A DNA stretch of 64,000 nt, taken from the NCBI RefSeq assembly GCF_022869805.1, contig NZ_CP094974.1, positions 558,001 through 622,000 on the forward strand. Reading direction: 5' to 3'. Of this stretch, positions 33,245 to 40,026 are shown piece by piece. The position numbers and the translations under genes are program-made. The stretch comes from Halosolutus halophilus. Its GTDB lineage: Archaea > Halobacteriota > Halobacteria > Halobacteriales > Natrialbaceae. Below the pieces are notes generated by a model. The model was not told where the DNA came from. It saw only the letters and a list, made by a program, of their open reading frames with translations, and did no database searches. The stretch's first letter is position 1. Every line of letters begins with the position of its first letter.

Positions 33245-33458
33245 CGTCGAGATCCTCGAGCGTCCCGCGACTCAGTTGTCCGATATCCGCCTTGACATCG
33301 TCGTGCGTCTCGCGATCGAGGACGCCCGCGCCCGTGACGTCGGCGAGTTGGCGACGCTCGTCGAGGTGGTCTCGAATGACGTCGCTGAAACTGCGATCTC
33401 CCTTCTCGCGTTTGAGTTCGCGATACACGTCGTCGGAGATTGCGATGTTCTTGCTCAT
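33231..33458 (-). CDS. VapB-type antitoxin
   Basis: A 75-residue protein: MSKNIAISDDVYRELKREKG, then DRSFSDVIRDHLDERRQLAD, the usual N-terminal ribbon-helix-helix-like start and SFSDVI motif of haloarchaeal VapB antitoxins, followed by an acidic toxin-binding tail (DLDDETL). The start could also be an ATG seven codons upstream (MSTHTYD); I prefer the later one because it matches the family start. Overlaps vapC by 14 bases. Confidence 0.85.
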   Translation of the reverse strand: MSKNIAISDDVYRELKREKGDRSFSDVIRDHLDERRQLADVTGAGVLDRETHDDVKADIGQLSRGTLEDLDDETL

Positions 33459-33544
33459 GTCGTATGTATGGGTACTCATACGCAAAAGCGTTTCGTGGAG
33501 CGTGATACGGACGTACCGAAAAACCGAGCGAAAGAGCGCATACG

Positions 33545-33605
33545 CGGGCCTCGACGGCGTCTTCGCCGGCATCTGGGACGCGCTGACCGACTATCCAGAA
33601 TGGAC
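33545..33605 (-). pseudogene. Fragment related to the first module's antitoxin
   Basis: The minus strand reads IVGQRVPDAGEDAVEARVCA, matching VVGDRVPDARDDAIEAADQA of the protein encoded at 26079-26327. It has no start and lies upstream of the VapB gene, as if a second antitoxin gene was once here. Confidence 0.45.
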
Positions 33606-33615
33606 CGTCCCGTGA

Positions 33616-34861
33616 TCGTCGAGTCGACGAACGATCGTCTTCGTGTCGTCTTCGGACAACCCTCCTCGACCGCTCTACCGATCACGCCAATCGTGCCGGG
33701 TACCGTTGCCTCGAGGCCGCTGTTCGATCGGCCTCCCCCGTGGACACCTGTCGTCTCCGGACGGCTTCGCGAGGCCGTCACGCCGCTTCCCTGCCGGCCC
33801 TGCTCGTGGTGAGCCATCCACCGCTACTCGCCTCCCGTGAACGACCATACAGACACGTAGTTCCGCTGGAAACCGACCGAACCACCTGCGTTGCTCGGGG
33901 ACCCGAGCAGTATTCGGGGTACGTGATGCCCGCAGAATGCGTCACACCCCTGCTGTGGTTCGGTGGTTGCTCGATCGGCATGTCTGAAATAGATCTAAAC
34001 TGAGAGGTACGTTATTATATCTCTTAGAATAGATGTTCGACGCCGCTCCGATACCTGTGGCTCACGTCTCGAAATCTGATCCCGTGCCGGTGGTGTATAA
34101 TGTTGAGCCACGGTGCTGAATCGATGAGATGCACGCCGTCTGTGGCGTCGTATCTCGCTGTGAGAGAGCTGAAGAACCTTTCAGCACGTCCTGGTGGGCG
34201 CGTTGCATACCGCCGGGGACGGTGGAATCGGTTCGTGTCGGGATCGACAGCAAAATACCGCTACTGGCGGTAACCGTCGAGTCAGTGCGGTTGATCGGAC
34301 CCTGATCCAGCTGGGTCCCGGCGATCGGCTGTCGAACTGTGTTCTGGCTCCCCGTGGAGCGTCGATCGGGCACCACTTCGCCCCATATCTAATATATAGA
34401 TACAGTATTCGAAAGTGGTGGATCAGATGGATGGGCTGGATACGTACTTGTATCCGTTCGCACACTTTCGCGTCTCACATCACACGGCTACCTGACTGCT
34501 CCTGGTGCCGATAAGGCGGGTGAATGCTAACATGGACACCAAAAATTCCGATCAACTCGATTTTCAAAGTGTATAAATACTGTCTCTATCCACCGACCCC
34601 GTGACGTAGGACGCTTGGCGACGGAACGGAGCCGACGGGTCAGAGCGCTCGAGTGAGGGGATCTTAGACTGGGTTCAGGCGTGCTTCTCCCGTGGGTCGC
34701 CGACGAGCGGGGCGGAGCAGGTGGCTACGGAGTTGTCGCTCGGCGGGGCTACCCCCGTTCGACGGAGGGCGGCGGAACCCGACTCGGCGTCACGACACCG
34801 CTACGGAGGTCACTCGCTGAATACGTACGGCGTAACCGGGGCCAGTGTCCGACCACGTATG
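33616..34861. other. Long gene-free region with an origin-box-like word and AT-rich patches
   Basis: No gene is convincing. CGTAGTTCCGCTGGA (33856-33870), continuing AAACCGAC, is the better of two origin-recognition-like words in the window. AT-rich patches lie at 33985-34035, 34385-34410 and 34560-34590 (GTATAAATAC). A gene-free AT-rich region with such a box upstream of an orc1/cdc6 start is what a haloarchaeal origin looks like, but the box is single and the orc1 gene is broken. Confidence 0.4.
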
Positions 34862-34897
34862 CGATACGTTCTTTGGTGGCACGCCACTACCGCCGGC
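34862..34897 (+). promoter_or_regulatory. Conserved upstream block of orc1/cdc6 remnant C
   Basis: GATACGTTCTTTGGTGGCAC then GCCACTACCGCCGGC. GTGGCACGCCAC is a short inverted repeat. Shared with the blocks at 25363 and 63866. Confidence 0.5.
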
Positions 34898-34908
34898 AAC
34901 GCCGCCAT

Positions 34909-35094
34909 ATGAGCAAGTACGACGACCTCTTCGAGGCGACTGCGCCGTCGGATAGCGTCTTCGTCGAGAAGGGGGCGCTGGATCCGCTGGCCGACCCGGC
35001 CGAAATCTACGCCTGCGAGCGCCAGGAACGCGCGTTGGCGACGATTCTGAACGGCGTCCGAAAGATGGTGTTCCACGGTGATCTCGATGAGTAG
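34909..35094 (+). pseudogene. Truncated orc1/cdc6 5' end (copy C)
   Basis: The frame is intact for 61 codons: [52 protein letters not shown], then it leaves the family (MVFHGDLDE) and stops. The first 52 codons are a faithful Orc1/Cdc6 N-terminus; Walker A and the rest are gone. The truncation point is where the HEPN-like pseudogene begins (35087). Confidence 0.7.
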
Positions 35095-35635
35095 AGAAGG
35101 CGACCCGCAGGCCATCACGGACGCGCTCACCGTGGCTATCGACGCGTTTAACGAGGAAGGATACGGTGTGCCCAAGCGGGAAGAGGCGATTGACGCCGAC
35201 GCCGACTGGTAAACCCAGTTGGCGAAGGCGTGTCGGTTGCTAGCCGCAGTCGATACGATCGCTGAGTAAGGATTCTACACTGCTACCATCGAATTGTGTT
35301 TCGGTGCGACCGAACGATCGGTCGAAGCCTTCGCGTTAGCCGAAGGCGGCGACGATCTCACTGATTACCATGACCACACCACTTGCTACGATCGTGCCAC
35401 CGACCTCGGACTTCTCTCCGCCGAAACGACGCGTGAATTCCGACAACTGTACGACACCAACCGTACGGACAGTTACTACGGTGGGCGACGTCCGACAGAA
35501 CGCCAAGCAGACACGATCCTCCAACTCGCTCACACAATCCACGAACGTGTCACAAACCAAATCAGGGAAGGCGCGCGACTGCGCTTGCGACTCATTGGAC
35601 TAACTGGCGATAGGAGCAGAGATTCAGTATTTGGA
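35087..35635 (+). pseudogene. HEPN-like gene with two in-frame stop codons
   Basis: One continuous frame: MSREGDPQAITDALTVAIDA, FNEEGYGVPKREEAIDADAD W, TAA (35210-35212), TQLAKACRLLAAVDTIAE, TAA (35267-35269), GFYTATIELCFGATERSVEA, FALAEGGDDLTDYHDHTTCY, then DRATDLGLLSAETTREFRQL and YDTNRTDSYYGGRRPTERQA, and a final helix. The helical layout with R-x4-H-like and paired-helix features fits a HEPN-type domain of the nucleotidyltransferase/HEPN kind. No frameshift is seen; both stops are single-base differences from sense codons (TAC, GAA, CAA or AAA). The real 3' end is unclear, about 35600. Confidence 0.55.
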
Positions 35636-35736
35636 GACGGGGCGCTACCGCTTCAGTTGAATCTCACGTTCAGGGAGGCCTCGATCCCCGGGACGAACTG
35701 GGCACGGTTGCCGCTCCCTGTGCTCCAGACGGTGGG

Positions 35737-36867
35737 CTACGCCGTGTTCGGGAGCGCATACCGGCAAATGGACACGATGGCGTCCTCGTCGTACTGGAAT
35801 GGATTCGTCTCCATGTTGAGGTTATCAACGGCCGTCTCGGCGACGACCTCCAGCTGCCAGTCCTCGGGGACGTCCGGCAGATGCTGCAACCCGACGTCGC
35901 GTCGGAGGCGTTCCACGCGGTCGGCGAGCTCCACGTGCGGGGGGCGGGCTGACTCCACGAGGGTGGCGTATCGCGCCCGCGCTCCCGGATCTCGCTCGCC
36001 GTTACGGCGGACGACCGCCGGGAGGAGCATCGCGTTCAGGTGGCCGTGTGGAAGGTCGTGGACGCCGCCGAGCGCGTGGCTCACTGCGTGGACGGCACCC
36101 AGCCCGGCGTTGTTCATCGCGACACCGGCCAGATAGCTGGCTTGCTGCAGCGCCTCACGGGCGGCGAGATCGTCGCCGTCCGCGACCGCCGTCCTGAGTG
36201 ACTCCCTCGCGATGTCGTAGGCGTGGCGGCTGTAGGGGAGTGTTAGTTCTGTCGCGCCACTGGCGGTGAGTGATTCGATGGCGTGCGTGAGCACGTCGAA
36301 CCCCGTCGCGGCCGTCAGGACTGGTGGCAGCGAGAGGGTCAGTTCGGGGTCGAGGACGGCCGCGTCAGCCAGCATCGAGGGGTGACCGACGCTCCGCTTC
36401 TCCGCGCGGTCGTGGTCGGAGACGACGGCCCAGTAGCCGGTTTCGGTACCCGTTCCGGACGTCGTCGGCACCAGAACGAACGGGACGCGGCGGTCCAGAC
36501 GGTCCAGGGAGGTCTCCGGGGAGAGGTCCAGCGGGTCAGTGGTTGTCGCCGAAACGGTTGGTGCGATGCACGCAGCCTTCGTTGCGTCCATCGGACTCCC
36601 CCCACCGACCCCCACGGCGAAGTCAGCGGCTACGAGCCGGTCGGAAAGAGACAGAACGGTCTCCTGGTCCGGGTTCGACGGGACGTCCGTGTGGACGGTC
36701 GGCTCGACCGGCAAGTGATCACGGACCGCGTCGACGACACCAGCGTTCGCGACACCCTCGTCGGTCACGACGTGAACGTCGTTCGCGTCGTCTGGCACGA
36801 GGTCCGCGAGCCGGGACCGAGAGCCTGGTCCGGTGAACGTGCGCGGTGGGGAAACGAACTCCGTCAT
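35737..36867 (-). CDS. Iron-containing alcohol dehydrogenase
   Basis: A 376-residue group III (Fe) alcohol dehydrogenase. NAD-binding loop VGVGGGSPMDATKAACIAPT, the TTSGTGTE stretch, and metal ligands in GFDVLTHAIESLT, AVHAVSHALGG and LPHGHLNAMLLPAV are present. It interconverts an alcohol and an aldehyde with NAD(P). The start is the ATG giving MTEFVSPPRTF; 21 further open codons upstream are not family-like. It is followed on the same strand side by an aldehyde dehydrogenase gene (37022-38458) upstream of it, 154 bases away, so the pair probably carries a substrate from alcohol to acid. Confidence 0.92.
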   Translation of the reverse strand: MTEFVSPPRTFTGPGSRSRLADLVPDDANDVHVVTDEGVANAGVVDAVRDHLPVEPTVHTDVPSNPDQETVLSLSDRLVAADFAVGVGGGSPMDATKAACIAPTVSATTTDPLDLSPETSLDRLDRRVPFVLVPTTSGTGTETGYWAVVSDHDRAEKRSVGHPSMLADAAVLDPELTLSLPPVLTAATGFDVLTHAIESLTASGATELTLPYSRHAYDIARESLRTAVADGDDLAAREALQQASYLAGVAMNNAGLGAVHAVSHALGGVHDLPHGHLNAMLLPAVVRRNGERDPGARARYATLVESARPPHVELADRVERLRRDVGLQHLPDVPEDWQLEVVAETAVDNLNMETNPFQYDEDAIVSICRYALPNTA

Positions 36868-37021
36868 GTTCGATCGAATGGCCCTCCAGTTGTATTCAGC
36901 GTCGCGACGCGAACGAGTTTGATCGACCACAGAGAGCTCCCGGCACCCCCCGGCAATCGCGTCCCGCCCCGAACTCCTGCCCGGTCGTTATCCCGGATGC
37001 GTGGCGTGGAGTCGTGGCGGC

Positions 37022-38458
37022 TCATGGGTTGATGTTGATGCCGACGTTCTTTTCCTGCGTGTAGTTCTCGATCGCCGAGAGCCCCTTCTCGCGACCGACG
37101 CCGCTGTTGTCGTACCCGCCGAACGGCGTCTCGATCCCGCCCACGAACCACTCGTTGACGTATATCTGCCCGGCATGGACGTCGCGAGCGAAGCGGTGCG
37201 CGCGCCGCAGGTCCTCGGTGAACACCCCGGCGACGAGCCCGTAGTCGACGTCGTTGGCGAGTTCGACGGCCTCCGTCTCGTCGGCGAAGGTCGTCACAAC
37301 GAGCACTGGCCCGAAGATCTCCTCCTGGGCGAGGCGCGAGTCGTGGTCCACGTCGTCGAAGATCGTTGGTTCGACGAAGTAGCCAGTCCGGTCCGGGACG
37401 CCTCCGATGAGCGGGCCGCCGTACTCCCGCCGGCCCGCGTCGACGTAGGAAGCGACGCGGTCGAGTTGGTCGGCCGAAATCAGTGGGCCCACGTCCGGGT
37501 CGTCCATACCGGGGCCGACCGTGAGCGACTCGACCCGCGCAGCGAGCTGCTCAACGACTGCGTCGTGAACGTCCTCGTGGACGAGCAGGCGGGAGGCCCC
37601 GGAGCAGATCTGGCCGGCGTTCGAGGTGAACAACCCGGCGACAGCGCTCTCGATGGCAGCGTCCAGGTCGGCGTCCCCGAACACGACCAGCGGGCTCTTC
37701 CCTCCGAGTTCGAGGTGTACATGCGCGAGATGCTCCATGGCCGCCTTCCCGACCTGGCGGCCTGTTTCGACCGATCCGGTGAAGCTCACGCCGTCGACAT
37801 CGGGGTGGCTGGAGAGGGCAGCGCCCGCCTCGTCCCCACGGCCAGGAACGACGTTGAGAACGCCGTTGGGGAGGCCAGCGTCGGCCGCGATCTCGGCGAC
37901 CCTGACCGACGAGAGGGGCGCCTCCTCGGCCGGCTTCACGACCGCTGTGTTGCCCGCGGCGAGCGCCGGAGCGACTGATCGGCCGAAGATGCCGATCGGG
38001 TAGTTCCACGGGATGATCTGGGCGGTGACACCTAGCGGTTCTCGAACGGTGTAGTCCACGTACTCCTCGCCGAGCGGGATACTATCGCCGTGTATTTTGT
38101 CGGCGATACCCGCGTAGTACTCGAAGGCGCGGGCGCAGCCGTCCACGTCAACGAGTGCCTGAGACCAGGGTTTGCCAGTGTCGAGCGTCTCCAGGTCTGC
38201 AAGCTCCGTCTGCGCGGCCCGGATACGGTCTGCAACGTCGGCGAGCAGTTCGCCGCGTTCCGCTGGCGGTCGGGACCGCCAGTCAGCGAGCGTCTCGCGG
38301 GCTGCGGCCACGGCTCTCTCGACGTCTCGACTGTCACCGGCAGCGACCGTCGTGAGTTCGGTCTCCGTGGACGGGTTCACGATCGGCAATCGGCCACCCG
38401 TCACGGACTCGACCGGGTCTCCATCGATGAAGAGACGATACTCGTTCCTGATATCCAT
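37022..38458 (-). CDS. Aldehyde dehydrogenase (first paralogue)
   Basis: A 478-residue NAD(P)-dependent aldehyde dehydrogenase: VTAQIIPWNYPIGIFGRSVA, the FTGSVETGRQV loop, HLELGGKSPLVVFGDADLD with catalytic Glu, NAGQICSGASRLLVHEDV with catalytic Cys, and EEIFGPVLVVTTF. It resembles the betaine-aldehyde/general ALDH branch. A paralogue at 51287-52735 shares whole blocks. The ATG at 38458 is preferred over an upstream GTG; a clear TATA-like TATAAATA lies about 55-60 bases before it on the coding strand (38513-38520), followed by GACCCATGTAACC, which may be an operator. Confidence 0.93.
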   Translation of the reverse strand: MDIRNEYRLFIDGDPVESVTGGRLPIVNPSTETELTTVAAGDSRDVERAVAAARETLADWRSRPPAERGELLADVADRIRAAQTELADLETLDTGKPWSQALVDVDGCARAFEYYAGIADKIHGDSIPLGEEYVDYTVREPLGVTAQIIPWNYPIGIFGRSVAPALAAGNTAVVKPAEEAPLSSVRVAEIAADAGLPNGVLNVVPGRGDEAGAALSSHPDVDGVSFTGSVETGRQVGKAAMEHLAHVHLELGGKSPLVVFGDADLDAAIESAVAGLFTSNAGQICSGASRLLVHEDVHDAVVEQLAARVESLTVGPGMDDPDVGPLISADQLDRVASYVDAGRREYGGPLIGGVPDRTGYFVEPTIFDDVDHDSRLAQEEIFGPVLVVTTFADETEAVELANDVDYGLVAGVFTEDLRRAHRFARDVHAGQIYVNEWFVGGIETPFGGYDNSGVGREKGLSAIENYTQEKNVGININP

Positions 38459-39103
38459 GGTGGGCGTGATCCCGCTGGTCACATTACGGTTGGCGGTTAC
38501 ATGGGTCAGTATTTATACCTATTTTCGCTGGTGGTAGTCGCGCCCGCATACGAAAAGCTCGCTGCCGCCGGTTCGTCTCGAAATGCGTTTGGGGCATACG
38601 TCGCAAGGAAGGGTATGCATCGAATCATCGGCTCCTGCTCCTGATCCCCCTGCTCGACATGCTCCTTTCTTGCCCTTGGTGGTGCTCTTGGGAGTCCTAA
38701 CGGCACTGGTGGGGATGTTGCTCGTCCGGGTAGATGGCGGTATGCCTTGGCCCAGATGCATCGCAAGGCCGCCAGGAGAGAAAGGACCCCACCGACGAAC
38801 CCCCTTGACGGTGACCTCCTTCTCACTCTGAGCCTCGTTACTGATTTCGTCGGATTCGTTTTCGTCCTGCCGCCGACCCGATACCCCGTCCGTTTGGCGC
38901 TGAAGAAGCGAGTGGTCACGCCCTACGTCGACGCAAGAGCTCCAGCTTCGCCACCGGCAACGTCTACATCGGCGGCTTCCCCCAACGAGAACGACTTTAG
39001 CGGGGGCCGAGCGCTGGCGGGCCAGGCGCCGGTCGGGGCGAGACCGTCGACCTCTGGAAAGACGCCTACGTCGTCGAGTTCGAAGAAACGAGCGACACCT
39101 GAC
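38459..39103. other. Intergenic with remnants
   Basis: Contains a possible tiny Cys-rich frame (see 38519-38620) and, on the plus strand near 38940-39105, coding-like fragments SSSFATGNVYIGGFPQRER and GETVDLWKDAYVVEFEETSD T-stop in different frames, which look like the end of a decayed gene of unknown type. Confidence 0.4.
38519..38620 (-). CDS. Possible tiny Cys-rich protein
   Basis: A 33-residue minus-strand frame MHTLPCDVCPKRISRRTGGS ELFVCGRDYHQRK has CxxC, a third Cys and His in a zinc-ribbon-like spacing (CDVC ... FVCGRDYH). It may be a real micro-zinc-finger protein or the end of a lost gene, since the frame is open upstream for 47 more codons of low-complexity sequence. Confidence 0.35.
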   Translation of the reverse strand: MHTLPCDVCPKRISRRTGGSELFVCGRDYHQRK

Positions 39104-39883
39104 TCAGGTCTCCCGGGCCCGGCGCGTCTCGAGGACTGGGTTCCGCTCGCGAGCGGTCGCGATTCGTCCCCGGTCGAACGATGCAGCCACGGTCGTCTTG
39201 CCGTCACCGGTCTCCACGAGTATATCGCCCTCGGGGCCGGCAACGAGGCTTCCGCCGGCGTGGACGCGACCGCGCTGGTCGCCGGCGTGATTCGCACCGA
39301 CGACATAACACGTGCCGTCGAACCCGCGAGCCCGACAGAGGAGACGCCAGTCCGACCGATAGGACTCGCGCCAGGCTGCGCTGACCGCTAAGAGGTCACA
39401 CTCAGCGCGACCGTACGCCAGCGTCACCTCGGGAAAGTTCAGGTCGTAGCACAGGACGAAGCCGACAGTCCCGACGGTTGTTTCGACGGTCACGGGCGCC
39501 GACCCGGTAGCGAACCGGTCTGCCTCGTCGCCCCAGAGGTACTGCTTGCGGTACGTCGCTGTGACGCCGTCGCCCGTGACGCAGACGAGGTCGTTGTACA
39601 GTGCGTTGCCGTCCCGCTCAGGGAGGCCGACGACGAGGGTTGTCCCATGGGAGTCCGCTACTTCGATCAGCCGATCTGTGAGCCGTCCGGGGATTTCCGC
39701 TGCGTGCACCTCAGCCACGTCAACGTCGTAGCCCGTCACGCAGAGTTCGGGAAATACGGCCAGCTCGACCGAATCAGGAAGCGACCCCAGTAGTTGCTCG
39801 ATCCGTTCGACGTTCGCGTCGACGTCGCCTACCGTCGGTTCGAACTGGCAGGCCGCGACGGCCGGGGCGTCCGGGTCGGGCAT
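39104..39883 (-). CDS. Nitrilase-superfamily (carbon-nitrogen) hydrolase
   Basis: A 259-residue C-N hydrolase with the Glu-Lys-Cys triad: Glu46 in VFPELCVTGYD, Lys113 in TYRKQYLWGDE and Cys145 in FVLCYDLNFPE. The fold covers aliphatic amidases, carbamylases, omega-amidases and nitrilases; length and the LCYDLNFPE motif favour an amidase/omega-amidase-like activity rather than a nitrilase. The start is an ATG. It is divergent from the fused FAD/Fe-S dehydrogenase gene across a 143-base gap that carries a direct repeat, suggesting shared control. Confidence 0.9.
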   Translation of the reverse strand: MPDPDAPAVAACQFEPTVGDVDANVERIEQLLGSLPDSVELAVFPELCVTGYDVDVAEVHAAEIPGRLTDRLIEVADSHGTTLVVGLPERDGNALYNDLVCVTGDGVTATYRKQYLWGDEADRFATGSAPVTVETTVGTVGFVLCYDLNFPEVTLAYGRAECDLLAVSAAWRESYRSDWRLLCRARGFDGTCYVVGANHAGDQRGRVHAGGSLVAGPEGDILVETGDGKTTVAASFDRGRIATARERNPVLETRRARET

Positions 39884-39929
39884 GGTTCTGGGCTACGTAG
39901 GCGGCCTCCGGACTTGAGCGTACCCGAGA

Positions 39930-39990
39930 ACATGTGGGCCGTTTAGAGTGCCCCGCCCCCGGCCCGAATAAACCGTGGACATGTGGGTCG
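39930..39990. promoter_or_regulatory. Direct repeat in divergent promoter: candidate operator
   Basis: ACATGTGGGCCG (39930-39941) and ACATGTGGGTCG (39979-39990) are 12-mers with one difference, 49 bases apart start to start, between the divergent nitrilase and FAD/Fe-S dehydrogenase genes. A related word, TTACATGGGTCAG, lies by the ALDH promoter near 38495-38510. They may bind one of the Bat-type regulators of the island; this is inference. Confidence 0.45.
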
Positions 39991-40026
39991 CGAGGGTTAA
40001 TGGGCTGAAACTGCAGCTTTCATCCC

